This document shows, piece by piece, positions 1-9,061 of a stretch of 51,260 nt of DNA. Each line of letters begins with the position of its first letter. The stretch's first letter is position 1. The notes beneath the pieces are model-generated. The model was not told where the DNA came from, did no database searches, and worked only from the letters and a program-made list of their open reading frames with translations. The stretch comes from a virus. A program made the position numbers and the translations under genes. The stretch covers positions 1 through 51,260 of IMG/VR virus record IMGVR_UViG_3300046389_000538; one strand, given 5' to 3'.

Positions 1-831
1 TAAAATTTCTTCTCTAACGTACATAGATACTAACTTATGAAACTCGCCTCCCTTGTCGTTTGCATTATAAACTTCACCAACATCTTTTACAAAACTATCC
101 CAACTCCAATCTAGGCTCTTTAATTTTTGAATGGCTGATTGCCTATTAGCCTTTCTTTGATTAATAACATTATTACCAAACCCACCCGTACTTCCATTAG
201 AGTTTGAAACATGTTTATTTCTTCTAAATCTATCGAGCCATTCCCAAAAGGCATATCTTTTATCTTTATCTGTAATATCTTCAAATTGCATTAATAGTCT
301 CGTTGCAAAAATCCTAGCTAATTCATCTCCAGTTTCTTCACCATCTAAGCGGTGAAATTCAAAATACTTAAATCTATATAAGTTTTCCTCGCTATCGTCT
401 TTAAACTCCTCTAAATACTTATCGAGTTCTTCAGTGGGTTGATATTGAATTCCTCCTCCAATATCTCCTTCTAATTTATTATATTCTGGATCATTATCTT
501 TTCCAGCAATATTTAATCTAGATCCTGCTCCGGCTGCACTTGCAAGCCATGTTGCAATTCCTATTTTCTTTTCTTCTGTATCTGGTGTTTCCATGACAGG
601 TTCTCCTTTTTCAAAAAGGTCAGTAAACCATTGCTCATAGCTTGAGATAAATGTAGATTCTCCAGGGGAATTCTCATGAATTGCAGTTCCAGGAACACAT
701 GTAGAAAGTCCCTTAACAGCTGCAACATATTCATTTGCTAATTTATTGCCGAAATCGCCTGCACTATTAGGATCTTCATTGAGAAGTATTGCAGTTACGT
801 TTGTTATAAATAGTGGCCAAAGTGCAGTCAT
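1..831 (-). CDS. Phage structural (baseplate-region) protein, 3' end cut by window
   Basis: The frame is open from an ATG at 829-831 to the window edge (277 codons, no stop), so the protein is truncated at its C-terminus. It begins MTALWPLFITNVTAI and is rich in acidic and aromatic residues, with no signal peptide or membrane segment visible. It starts two bases after the stop of the gp5-like spike gene, as the last visible member of the baseplate operon. I infer a virion structural or baseplate role from position only; no family motif was recognised. Confidence 0.6.
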   Translation of the reverse strand, partial: MTALWPLFITNVTAILLNEDPNSAGDFGNKLANEYVAAVKGLSTCVPGTAIHENSPGESTFISSYEQWFTDLFEKGEPVMETPDTEEKKIGIATWLASAAGAGSRLNIAGKDNDPEYNKLEGDIGGGIQYQPTEELDKYLEEFKDDSEENLYRFKYFEFHRLDGEETGDELARIFATRLLMQFEDITDKDKRYAFWEWLDRFRRNKHVSNSNGSTGGFGNNVINQRKANRQSAIQKLKSLDWSWDSFVKDVGEVYNANDKGGEFHKLVSMYVREEIL

Positions 832-833
832 TC

Positions 834-1559
834 TTATTTATTTTCCTGTTGATAGTCTGGATGCTTACTCTTTAAAGATGCAACACCAGATGGAGTAGGT
901 GGCAATGAAACCGCAGTTCCAGATGGACCAACACCAGTTGGATGAATGTGGTTTTCAAAAAGAGTTAAATACTCATCTAACCATGCTTCTAATGATTTAC
1001 CTCTTACGGCAGGTTCTGAAGTATCTTCTCCACTTTCACCAGTATTACTTAAATATACGTCTCCTGAATCTATGAATATTCTATCGTCCGTAGAAATTTT
1101 AATATCACCTACTTCGTCGATTTGAATTATAGGTCTTTCTTTTGCGCCAAATCCTCTAGTAATTACAAGACCATCTTCTTCTGAGTGATAAATTCTTACG
1201 TTTCTTTCAGCATCATACACTAAGCTGATTACGTTTTCAGCATTACCCGCTCCATCTAATATATCTTCTTTAAGATCAAGATTTTGTTCTATTTGAAACC
1301 AATATTCAGGATGATATAAATTTCCATTATCAAATCTAGCTGCAACTATATCTCCTATTCTTGGAACATGATGTGAACCTATTGCATCTCTATTCATAGG
1401 AGTTGCCCATGGAATAGCATCATCTGGTAAATTATCATATTTACCTAGGACCTTAACCTTACATCTACCCATTTTAAGAGGATCGACATTATCGATAACT
1501 TCTCCTAACCAATGAGTGTCTCTGAGATTATCAGTATTTAATTCTTTTTCGGTTGACAT
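834..1559 (-). CDS. Baseplate central spike protein, gp5/VgrG-like (no lysozyme domain)
   Basis: 241 residues. Residues 16-95 look like the N-terminal OB-fold of T4 gp5 / phage base-plate V proteins (WLGEVIDNVDPLKMGRCKVKV, then PWATPMNRD and VPRIGDIVAARFDNG). The middle is beta-rich, and residues 204-216 carry HIHPTGVGPSGTA, a His-x-His plus Gly/Pro turn typical of spike tips. T4 gp5 is much longer because it carries a lysozyme domain; that domain is absent, so cell-wall digestion must be done by another protein or not at all. It sits between the hub-region genes and another structural gene in a compact operon. Role inferred from the family: membrane-piercing tip of the contractile tail. Confidence 0.82.
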   Translation of the reverse strand: MSTEKELNTDNLRDTHWLGEVIDNVDPLKMGRCKVKVLGKYDNLPDDAIPWATPMNRDAIGSHHVPRIGDIVAARFDNGNLYHPEYWFQIEQNLDLKEDILDGAGNAENVISLVYDAERNVRIYHSEEDGLVITRGFGAKERPIIQIDEVGDIKISTDDRIFIDSGDVYLSNTGESGEDTSEPAVRGKSLEAWLDEYLTLFENHIHPTGVGPSGTAVSLPPTPSGVASLKSKHPDYQQENK

Positions 1560-1562
1560 ATA

Positions 1563-2837
1563 TTAATCGTTTACATTACCAAGGGATTCTGCGGCTGCCT
1601 TTGTTAAAGCGTCTCCTACACTTGCAGATGTATCTACATTAAATACGTTTTCAGCAATATTGGCTCCTATATTATCTACTCCATCTGAAACTCCACTTAG
1701 AGCATCTTGATATATGTTCTCGAAATTAGGGACTCTACCTCTTACCGCATCTCTTGCACCTTGTACTAATTCATCTTTCTTTTCTCTTGCTAATCTATTA
1801 AGATCATCTAATCCTCTTTCACCTAATTCTTTAAGTTTTCCTTTAAGTTTATCTCCAAGAAGGCCAAGTATTCCATCTGCTTTATAATCTTCAGAATCAT
1901 GGGCAGGTGATAATCCACCCGGAATAGTGTCTGATACAATTCCATTTAAAACCCTAGCGTCCATCTTGTCTATAATTTCATACGACATTTCAATAGTCTG
2001 TCGAGCTTGTTCACCTGGATTTTTGGTAAGTTCTCCAAATATTTCTGAACCAGTATTTAAAGAAAATTCACATTCTCCAAATCTAAACATAAAGAAAGGT
2101 CTGCTAGCACTTCCCGAAATTCCTTCATTACCATTATTAACACCTAAACTTGGTTTCATATTTCCAGGAAAACCTTTAATAGCAGCTAAGTCTATTCTTT
2201 TAGGAACTCCAGATAATTCTATTCTAGATATGTTCTGAAATTTTCTAACTTCAGTAATATAAACTACCATTGAAAACTTTCTTAAATTCTCAGGTAATAT
2301 CCAATTCCATTTAACCTCATCGAATACTGCCTTTCTATAAAGGTGCATAAGACCAGAAACTCTAAGGTTAATAGATTCTAAACAGCTCAATGTTAACTTT
2401 GCATCATCTCCTCCAAAATATGGATTATTAGGATCGAATGCTGTAATCGCTCTATCAACTCCCTGTAATCCTTGAAAGAACCATGGAGTATTTCTATTTA
2501 TATCTAATAATGCTTTTTTAAATTTAACAAGATTTGATAATCTATCTTCATAAAATTTAACTGTTCCAGAATTACCACCTGAACTAAGTCCGCCCATCTT
2601 ATTTTTATCAGATTCAGATTTATGAGATCCATCCATTTTAGAAGAATCAGTCTCTTCCCTGTAACTAGCTCCTAAATGATTCATATAAAATTCTTCTGCA
2701 GCACCTGACAAAAGAGGAGAATTAGTGTGATCTGACACGTTAAATAATATAACGAATGAAAGATACGTAGGATCCTGATAAGGAGACTGGGCTAATTTAC
2801 CTTTTTGAAAATCTAATTTGTTTTTGAAATCTGACAT
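1563..2837 (-). CDS. Baseplate/tail-tube-associated structural protein
   Basis: 424 residues. The N-terminal half has features of tail structural proteins (DPTYLSFVILF, PWFFQGLQGVDRAI, LTLSCLESINLRVSGLMHLYRKA); a second block (PFFMFRFGECEF) follows, and the C-terminal 120 residues are charged, Ala/Asp-rich and probably helical. Residues 63-92 are a Ser/Gly/Lys-rich linker. It lies between the hub gene and the gp5-like spike gene with short gaps, so it most likely bridges hub and tail tube. I cannot assign it to gp48 or gp54 with certainty; the structural role is inferred from motif style and context. Confidence 0.6.
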   Translation of the reverse strand: MSDFKNKLDFQKGKLAQSPYQDPTYLSFVILFNVSDHTNSPLLSGAAEEFYMNHLGASYREETDSSKMDGSHKSESDKNKMGGLSSGGNSGTVKFYEDRLSNLVKFKKALLDINRNTPWFFQGLQGVDRAITAFDPNNPYFGGDDAKLTLSCLESINLRVSGLMHLYRKAVFDEVKWNWILPENLRKFSMVVYITEVRKFQNISRIELSGVPKRIDLAAIKGFPGNMKPSLGVNNGNEGISGSASRPFFMFRFGECEFSLNTGSEIFGELTKNPGEQARQTIEMSYEIIDKMDARVLNGIVSDTIPGGLSPAHDSEDYKADGILGLLGDKLKGKLKELGERGLDDLNRLAREKKDELVQGARDAVRGRVPNFENIYQDALSGVSDGVDNIGANIAENVFNVDTSASVGDALTKAAAESLGNVND

Positions 2838-2864
2838 ATAGTATATATTCTTATTAGTTTAGTG

Positions 2865-4343
2865 CTATCCTTCTAGATTATTAATTCTACTAGGCCACTC
2901 TCTTCTTAGCATAGTTAACTTTTGAATAATACCAGTATTTTGCTTATAGATATATTTAATTCCTCCTATTACATAGTAACCCGTTAAGAATTCATCTTTA
3001 ACTTGATCTACGTTTAATTCATTTACATTTTCAGCTTCTACGTCCTGATCTGTATCAAATCCTTTATCATCTTTAGCTTCATTTATACCCTGCTGTGAAG
3101 TAATTTGTGTAAAACCTGATTTCATAATCTGAACAGGTATTTTCTGCCATAAATGTATTCCCGGATTAAACGTTTTTAAAGTTACCTCTAGTTTCATTTT
3201 ATTCATTTCATCTAGATTTTGCTGATTGCTTATAGCAGAATATGAATAATTTAAATGAACATTCGGCATATCGTCGGATTGAATAGGAAGCCTTCCAACA
3301 TACTTTGATTTTACCTCTTTAGTATATCTGTCTTCATCTCTTCTGCCCTTTAGAGGTTCATCTATATCCTTCATGTTTTCACTTGCAAGAGGTTCCAGCT
3401 CATGGGCAACTACACCCACTGAATCATTTTCCCAATATATCATTTTCCTTTTATAGCCGTTTTTCTTAGCTAAAGCACCTGCATTGTTAACAAGGTTATA
3501 GCTTTCTATAAACGTGTTAGTTGAATTCATTGAAGATGCGTTCGTTAATATATTAGGGGATTCTATTTTATTAGAAGTTTGTTCTTCTCCGTCTTCGTCA
3601 AAGTCTATGTCCATGTTGATGAAAGTTTCATCTAAGCCTTCTTCTGAATTTAATAGTGCATTAACGTCAACAAAACATAAATTATAGTAAGGATCTATAC
3701 AATATGTTTGAAAACTATCTTCACCTATATATGAGTGTTCTACTAAATTATTTAAAAATTCTAAGTTAGGCTGACATGCGTTAAGAGCTTTCATAGAATC
3801 GTCGGATGAATCTATATTTGTAGCTAATCCTAATTTTAAATTTTTAGCAAACTCTTCAATCTGTTCTCTAGAAGTACCTTCATAGGATGCACATCCTTCA
3901 GAATGCATTGTCGGTATTTTCATAGTTCCTTGAAAAACATATTTAGCTCCATTTGTTGCTCTTTTCAAATCATTAGCAGGAGGACCTGATATTTCGTCTA
4001 TATCAAAATCTATTCTAATATCTTTAAAAGTATCTTGCTGTCTGGCGGCTATTCTTACTGAGATAACATCTCCGTCCCTTGGGGTATTATCAGCATCAAA
4101 CGTACCTTGCGTATCCGTGATAACTACACTTATTGTTGGAATTCTTACACTACAGTCGATTTCCATTTTCTTAATAGATTCGTCTGAAAATGAATTACCA
4201 TTAACAACTATCATCGGTACGGGACCGCCATACTCGTGGCTTATCTTCTGTGCACCCTCTTCTTCTTCATGTGAATCAAACTTTATTACGTCTAATTCTA
4301 AAGAGTGCTCTAATACATTTAAAATGTGATTATCTATTGGCAT
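2865..4343 (-). CDS. Baseplate hub protein (gp27 / late-control D-like)
   Basis: 492 residues. The N-terminal domain resembles hub proteins of the gp27/gpD group: a beta-rich part (KKMEIDCSVRIPTISVVITD) with the DGDVISVRI segment, then an FQGTMKIPTMHSEGCASYEG region, and a helical stretch with LEFLNNLVEHSYIGEDSFQ followed by YNLCFVDVN, which recalls the hub pattern in which a domain reads its own trial solution. Residues 240-262 are acidic and probably flexible. It lies directly downstream of the gp53-like gene and upstream of the spike genes, the order expected for a hub. Role from family: ring on which the spike sits. Confidence 0.7.
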   Translation of the reverse strand: MPIDNHILNVLEHSLELDVIKFDSHEEEEGAQKISHEYGGPVPMIVVNGNSFSDESIKKMEIDCSVRIPTISVVITDTQGTFDADNTPRDGDVISVRIAARQQDTFKDIRIDFDIDEISGPPANDLKRATNGAKYVFQGTMKIPTMHSEGCASYEGTSREQIEEFAKNLKLGLATNIDSSDDSMKALNACQPNLEFLNNLVEHSYIGEDSFQTYCIDPYYNLCFVDVNALLNSEEGLDETFINMDIDFDEDGEEQTSNKIESPNILTNASSMNSTNTFIESYNLVNNAGALAKKNGYKRKMIYWENDSVGVVAHELEPLASENMKDIDEPLKGRRDEDRYTKEVKSKYVGRLPIQSDDMPNVHLNYSYSAISNQQNLDEMNKMKLEVTLKTFNPGIHLWQKIPVQIMKSGFTQITSQQGINEAKDDKGFDTDQDVEAENVNELNVDQVKDEFLTGYYVIGGIKYIYKQNTGIIQKLTMLRREWPSRINNLEG

Positions 4344-4348
4344 CCTTT

Positions 4349-4822
4349 TTAAATTCTAATTTCTCCGTTAGTAACTTCAATATTCTCTTTACCTGATTGT
4401 AAAATATTAGGTGGTAGAATTTCTTTATTATATTTCTTACTTAAATACTCTATTCTATTAGCGTCTTTAACCGGTAATCTTTTAGTATTTATAAACTGAT
4501 CTCTTATTGGATTTTTATAATTCTTATTAAGAGTAAGTTTAAATTTCTTTTTAGCTATGTCTCTTTTAGGAATAAAAAGAACATCTCCTTCTTTTATAGA
4601 AAATGGATTTGAAATACCATTAAATTTTAAAATAGCATCAGCGTGATCATGGGTACCATATTCATTTAATGAAACTAAATCAATTCTACATGTTTCGTCA
4701 CTTTCCACAATATGTATACCCTGTACTGAACTCTCTTCTTGTTCTAGAAAAATAAAAGTAGGAGTTGACATTGTTAATTTGCCATCCGCAATTTGCTTTT
4801 TATCTACACTATATAGTTTCAT
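4349..4822 (-). CDS. Baseplate wedge protein with LysM-like fold (gp53-like)
   Basis: 157 residues. Residues 75-110 read as a LysM-like module (YGTHDHADAILKFNGI, NPFSIKEGDVLFIP), the pattern seen in T4 gp53-type wedge proteins. The C-terminal third is Lys/Asn-rich. Its ATG overlaps the stop of the upstream 585-residue structural gene by one base, and the hub gene follows after five bases, so these three are translated together. In T4, gp53 links wedges into a ring; that role is inferred. A free peptidoglycan-binding LysM protein is an alternative but less likely in this position. Confidence 0.65.
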   Translation of the reverse strand: MKLYSVDKKQIADGKLTMSTPTFIFLEQEESSVQGIHIVESDETCRIDLVSLNEYGTHDHADAILKFNGISNPFSIKEGDVLFIPKRDIAKKKFKLTLNKNYKNPIRDQFINTKRLPVKDANRIEYLSKKYNKEILPPNILQSGKENIEVTNGEIRI

Positions 4823-6579
4823 TATCCGTTAGCTATTTTTCTAAATTCAGAGTTAAGCGCCTTTCTCTTATCTTTACCACCATACGCAGTTTCTATATAC
4901 GTTTGATTAACGTCAACTCCATCTTCAGGTTGTAAATAGAATCTACCCCTACCCATGTTAAACATAGACTCAATATCCAGTTTATCTCTAGCTCTACCTG
5001 GTTTAAGAGTTATTTCTACTGTCATTCTTTCAGGAAAATCCTGTACACCCATACCTCCTTCAAATGTAACGTTAGTTTCTCTACATGTTAAATTACCGAC
5101 AAGCATTATAGGATTTAAAGGATTACCAACTGTGAGGTGCCATGCACCTGTAGGGTCTCCTGTTAATAAAGAAGCCGCACCTTGTCCTCCTGATGGAGAA
5201 TTAAACATTTTCATTAAAGTACCTCCTAATATATTATTTAAAAATTTAGAATCTTTTCCGTTAGCTAATCCCTTTACGTCATTAACAACTCCCTTAAACA
5301 TGTCTCCTAAACCAGACGCAACACTTTTAATAAATCCACTATAGTTACCCGATTTAATTAAACTAAGATCACCTAGGGGTTTACCAGCAGATCCGTTTCC
5401 AACGTATCTTACAGATCCTCCCCAGAAAGGAGCCTGACTGGAAGTTAGTACCATTATATTTGCAAGCTGATCTAGCATTAATATTTTAGGGTTTGCACCA
5501 CCAAAGGATCTTAATTCATATTCAAATTTAAGCTTAAATTCTTGATTAAACGTTAAACCCTGATCTCTAAAAGAAACATCTTTAATAACGTTAACAGGTC
5601 CAAATACATGGTTTGGGTATGTAGTTGACATGGCATCATATCCACCTCCTCCGTTTTTTCTTCTCTGGGCCGTTATACCGTCTACTCCACCTGCTGCGTT
5701 TGCCGCTGCAGTACCAATTACACTAGAATCTAGGAATTGTCCAAATGCACCTCTTCTGCTTGAATTGTTAGATTGCTTTGTCTGCATTGATGCAGATTCA
5801 TCTTTCCAATTATATCCATGTGACCAATTAAGGATTGAGGACATACTGTTACCAGTTACTTCACTCATCCACGTTACGGCTCTGGCAATATCGGGCTGAT
5901 CTGTTTCACGCACTTTACCATCTTTATCAATATCCATCGGCGTAATAATATCATCTTGAACTGGATATGGAAATCTTCTCAAAGTCAGTAGATAATTATT
6001 AGGTATTTTACCATTATATCTACACATTGCAAAGTCAGCATAATTATACATATATCCATATCCACTTGAACTAGATGCATTATTTTTAGTAACTTCTACT
6101 ATTTTAGAAACGGTAGGATTGTCTAAAGTTCTTTCATCTATTTTATTATATTCAATAGAGTCTACTCCTTTAGATTTGGCAGATCCACCGGGTGTAAAGA
6201 AACTACCTCTATAATTTACAAGACTATATTTATTAAAAGTAGAATATACATGAGGACCGTCTGTGATTTTTTCTTTAGTATCTTTACCATCTTTACCTCT
6301 TTTATAGTAAACTACGGAATCAGCTTCTTGGGTATAATACTGTGCTTTACCTCCACTTCTAACATTAGATAAAGGTTCTCCCACTAAAAGCGCTCTGCTT
6401 CTTGCGTTAGGGTTATCAAAACTTCCAAGTATTGTATTCTGAGGATCCACGTTTTTTGGAACGCTTTTGCCGTCAGGGCTGGAAAAGTCGAAGAAATTAT
6501 CAACTTTATCTCCAAATCCTGAAACTGATGATTTTAAACTGGAAGCGGCACCCGCTGGTATCAATCCAAATAATGGCAT
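4822..6579 (-). CDS. Large virion structural protein in the baseplate operon
   Basis: 585 residues. It starts MPLFGLIPAGAASSLKSSV, has a hydrophobic Gly/Ala N-terminus, then mixed beta-rich sequence with MYNYADFAMCRYNGKIPNNY and LLTLRRFPYPVQDDI, a Ser/Gly/Asn-rich centre, and a C-terminal FEGGMGVQDFPERMTVEITL segment of the kind found in tail and baseplate proteins. Tandem placement before gp53-like, hub and spike genes points to a baseplate or tail-end part. No enzymatic motif is visible. Assignment to a T4 counterpart is not possible by eye. Confidence 0.62.
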   Translation of the reverse strand: MPLFGLIPAGAASSLKSSVSGFGDKVDNFFDFSSPDGKSVPKNVDPQNTILGSFDNPNARSRALLVGEPLSNVRSGGKAQYYTQEADSVVYYKRGKDGKDTKEKITDGPHVYSTFNKYSLVNYRGSFFTPGGSAKSKGVDSIEYNKIDERTLDNPTVSKIVEVTKNNASSSSGYGYMYNYADFAMCRYNGKIPNNYLLTLRRFPYPVQDDIITPMDIDKDGKVRETDQPDIARAVTWMSEVTGNSMSSILNWSHGYNWKDESASMQTKQSNNSSRRGAFGQFLDSSVIGTAAANAAGGVDGITAQRRKNGGGGYDAMSTTYPNHVFGPVNVIKDVSFRDQGLTFNQEFKLKFEYELRSFGGANPKILMLDQLANIMVLTSSQAPFWGGSVRYVGNGSAGKPLGDLSLIKSGNYSGFIKSVASGLGDMFKGVVNDVKGLANGKDSKFLNNILGGTLMKMFNSPSGGQGAASLLTGDPTGAWHLTVGNPLNPIMLVGNLTCRETNVTFEGGMGVQDFPERMTVEITLKPGRARDKLDIESMFNMGRGRFYLQPEDGVDVNQTYIETAYGGKDKRKALNSEFRKIANG

Positions 6580-6615
6580 ATTGTAATATTATGTTTTTTA
6601 CTAGGTTTTATATAT

Positions 6616-7206
6616 TCACAATTCTATGTCATCCAGATCGTCTGACTGTGGTCTATATAAAAGCTTATCATAATATTTATCCGTCTTTGGTTCTCTATCT
6701 CCTAAAAACTTCTTGAGATGGGCAGCATATACTCCCCTGGATTGATAATAATATTTGCCAGAAGAATATACACTTCTGCTTGAGAGTTCAAATATATCTT
6801 TAAAATTCTTTTCGATTAAGAAATCTTGTATATTATTAAATAGATCTATTACCTCTGTCTTGGTTTTAACACACATTACAGAATCAACTGAGATCATATA
6901 AGATTCCCATTTAGAATCTATTTGATTCTGAAAGTCTTTCATAGATTTATAGTTCTTTCTAGAAAGACCGAATGTTGTAGTTCTATTATTAAAGTCTTTT
7001 GAAAACTTCATACCGAAGAGATATCTTTTTAAGAAATCTATATTGTCATGAAACTTAGTAATTCTTATTTGATACCTTGGCATATCCTCATCGAACTTAA
7101 CGTCATGAATTATTCCATAAACGGGAAATACGATATGAGAATGTCTAGTGTTGGATATAAGGGCATGTATTCTTTCACCCTTTGAAAATAATTTATGTCT
7201 TATCAT
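6616..7206 (-). CDS. Conserved phage hypothetical protein (baseplate operon)
   Basis: 196 residues, basic N-terminus (MIRHKLFSKGERIHALISN), no membrane segment, acidic C-terminal tail (SDDLDDIEL). Its ATG overlaps the stop of the 136-residue gene by one base and the large structural gene follows after 36 bases, so it belongs to the baseplate operon. I do not recognise the family. Co-transcription suggests a small tail or assembly factor, but this is only inference. Confidence 0.5.
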   Translation of the reverse strand: MIRHKLFSKGERIHALISNTRHSHIVFPVYGIIHDVKFDEDMPRYQIRITKFHDNIDFLKRYLFGMKFSKDFNNRTTTFGLSRKNYKSMKDFQNQIDSKWESYMISVDSVMCVKTKTEVIDLFNNIQDFLIEKNFKDIFELSSRSVYSSGKYYYQSRGVYAAHLKKFLGDREPKTDKYYDKLLYRPQSDDLDDIEL

Positions 7207-7616
7207 TATAGATCGATTATCTTGACGCTTTCGAATCTTTTAAGAACGTCTTTAGGATAATCATCTCTATTAATAACAGTTAATTGTAAGGTGGCAGAAG
7301 GTTCTATTGTTTCTTGTAAGAATATCTTAAAGTTGTCGATTGTTTCTACATCTAAATTTTTAAATAAATAAATGATTTTTTCTAAGTCTGCATTCTTATT
7401 TAATACATTAATGAAAGAATCTCTTATTGCTAGACCGATTACGGAACGATGTGGTTCAGTGTCATAGGGATCTGATTTAACAAGCTTGTTTCTAATGCTA
7501 TAAAAATCTATGACTGTTTCTCCTGGATTGTTTCTACAGAATTTATTAAATTCCTTTCTGCTGTTACACCAAACACATTCTATTGTAATTTCTTTAATTT
7601 CGGTCGTTGTTATCAT
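7206..7616 (-). CDS. Hypothetical protein with Cys pair near N-terminus
   Basis: 136 residues. Contains ECVWCNSRKEF (Cys-x-x-Cys) near residues 13-23, followed by a mostly helical acidic protein (LEKIIYLFKNLDVETIDNF). Not recognised. Overlaps both neighbours by one to four bases, in the same tight operon as the baseplate genes. A single CxxC is not enough to claim a zinc site. Confidence 0.5.
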   Translation of the reverse strand: MITTTEIKEITIECVWCNSRKEFNKFCRNNPGETVIDFYSIRNKLVKSDPYDTEPHRSVIGLAIRDSFINVLNKNADLEKIIYLFKNLDVETIDNFKIFLQETIEPSATLQLTVINRDDYPKDVLKRFESVKIIDL

Positions 7617-7927
7617 TTTATCATTTTCTCCAGCTCTTTAATCTTGTCTTTAAGAGTTTGGATTTTATGTTTTGTTTCGATGGAAGAAGGACTGTAATTA
7701 GTTCCCCATTCTGTCACCACCTTTATTTGATTGGATTGTTTTGAATTACCAAAATCTAATCCAACATCAATACAGATATCTTTAATAAAACTAATTTTAT
7801 CATCAATGCCCTTGTCAAAATCATAGACAATAACCGACTCATATTTTTCGCCGGCCGCATTGATGTTATCATCCGTCACATTTTTGATTACACCGTTATC
7901 TGCTATCTTAAGAGTTATCTCCTGCAT
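7613..7927 (-). CDS. Hypothetical protein with C-terminal coiled coil
   Basis: 104 residues. The last 25 residues (KHKIQTLKDKIKELEKMIK) form a plausible coiled coil; the N-terminal part is beta-like. It overlaps the start of the next gene by 4 bases and the stop of the preceding gene by 20. Family not recognised. A chaperone or small structural connector is conceivable from context only. Confidence 0.48.
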   Translation of the reverse strand: MQEITLKIADNGVIKNVTDDNINAAGEKYESVIVYDFDKGIDDKISFIKDICIDVGLDFGNSKQSNQIKVVTEWGTNYSPSSIETKHKIQTLKDKIKELEKMIK

Positions 7928-8294
7928 TTAGTCTTTCTTCTAGGGATTGTTGAACTTTCTTGTATATTTTCCTAGCCGCTTTTCTATCAGCTCTATAAGT
8001 TTCTTTATCTTTGATCGTAGTCATTGCGAAGGCTTCTTCTAATAAATCAATCTCTTCTTTATTATAACCCACCTTAGTCCATGTTTCCTTTAATGAATTA
8101 AGCTTTGAACCTAACTGTTCTTCAATTTGGTCATTGACTTTTTTCTCATGAGCCTCTTGAAATTGCTTTCCTTCTTCCTGTTTCATGGCGTACCATGCAA
8201 TTCCCTTTTCAGAGAATCTTCCCCATTCGTTTTTAGCTTTTAATAACCCAGCTCTTTTGTAGGTGTCTCTTCTGTATTTTCTTGCTTGACTCAT
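7908..8294 (-). CDS. Hypothetical charged helical protein
   Basis: 128 residues, very rich in Lys, Arg and Glu and predicted to be almost all helix (KYRRDTYKRAGLLKAKNEWG at the start; EETWTKVG-type and ADRKAARKIYKKV segments later). No known motif. Overlaps the 173-residue gene by four bases (ATGA type) and the next gene by 20 bases. It may be a scaffold- or chaperone-like helper of tail assembly, but nothing in the sequence proves this. Confidence 0.48.
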   Translation of the reverse strand: MSQARKYRRDTYKRAGLLKAKNEWGRFSEKGIAWYAMKQEEGKQFQEAHEKKVNDQIEEQLGSKLNSLKETWTKVGYNKEEIDLLEEAFAMTTIKDKETYRADRKAARKIYKKVQQSLEERLNAGDNS

Positions 8295-8812
8295 ATTTTA
8301 TAATAATTAGTTACAAATTCAGTTATTTGTTCGTTTAAAAATTCTTGTAGGTTATTTATCTCTATTTGAGAAACAGCTGATTTAGAGATCTCTTCTAAGA
8401 TTTGTTCCTTTTCTTCTTCAGAGTTTTCAACTAACATGTTAAATATTTCTTTCTTAGGAAGATTAATTCCTACACTTAATTGAAATGATTCAACGTTCTT
8501 AGCAGATAAAGTTTTAATTAATTGACCGAGTGGAGAATTAGTTTCTTTAACTTCTACTTTCTTTTCAATTTCTTTAATAGGAGCTTCCTTCGCTTTAGGT
8601 TTATTATTTCCAATAAGATCAGCTCCAGGAAAAGGTAATCCCTCAGTGGTTATTAGTTCTAAAAACTCAGGTAATACGTTGTTGAATATTTTAGATCCAT
8701 CAGTGAAGTGAGTGAATTCAGAATCTTTAGATTCTACCTCAACTACTTTACCGAAATTATCTCCCTTTTTCCACTGATATTTTACAATATCTTTTTCTTC
8801 AGTTGTTTGCAT
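8291..8812 (-). CDS. Hypothetical protein, acidic helical C-terminus
   Basis: 173 residues. The N-terminal 70 residues contain YQWKKGDNFGKVVEVES and FPGADLIGNN, then a Lys/Glu-rich linker, then a helical C-terminal part (EEEKEQILEEISKSAVSQI). First gene of the block after the 71-residue gene; its stop overlaps the next start. Not recognised. Confidence 0.48.
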   Translation of the reverse strand: MQTTEEKDIVKYQWKKGDNFGKVVEVESKDSEFTHFTDGSKIFNNVLPEFLELITTEGLPFPGADLIGNNKPKAKEAPIKEIEKKVEVKETNSPLGQLIKTLSAKNVESFQLSVGINLPKKEIFNMLVENSEEEKEQILEEISKSAVSQIEINNLQEFLNEQITEFVTNYYKI

Positions 8813-8845
8813 GATTTAACCTATTTTATTATTATACACCTAAAC

Positions 8846-9061
8846 TTAGAAAAGTTTAAGCTGCGGTATAATATAGAAGGTATTAGAGTCTCCTTCTTTG
8901 TAGAACTTTATAAAGTCGTTTATAAAGGCATGGGATGTAGATGGTCCTATCATTGCCTCTGTCTTTTTAATATACCTTCTAAAAAACTCATGGCTTCCAT
9001 GTTCTTTTAAATAGTCTTCTAGGCGGTTTACTTCCGGTAAGTTTATTCTATTAATGCTCAT
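8846..9061 (-). CDS. Small hypothetical protein downstream of dCMP deaminase
   Basis: 71 residues, begins MSINRINLPEVNRLEDYLKE. It overlaps the end of the dCMP deaminase gene by 11 bases in another frame, which supports translational coupling. Soluble, no motif recognised. The opposite-strand reading through the same stretch lacks context and is discarded. Confidence 0.5.
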   Translation of the reverse strand: MSINRINLPEVNRLEDYLKEHGSHEFFRRYIKKTEAMIGPSTSHAFINDFIKFYKEGDSNTFYIIPQLKLF

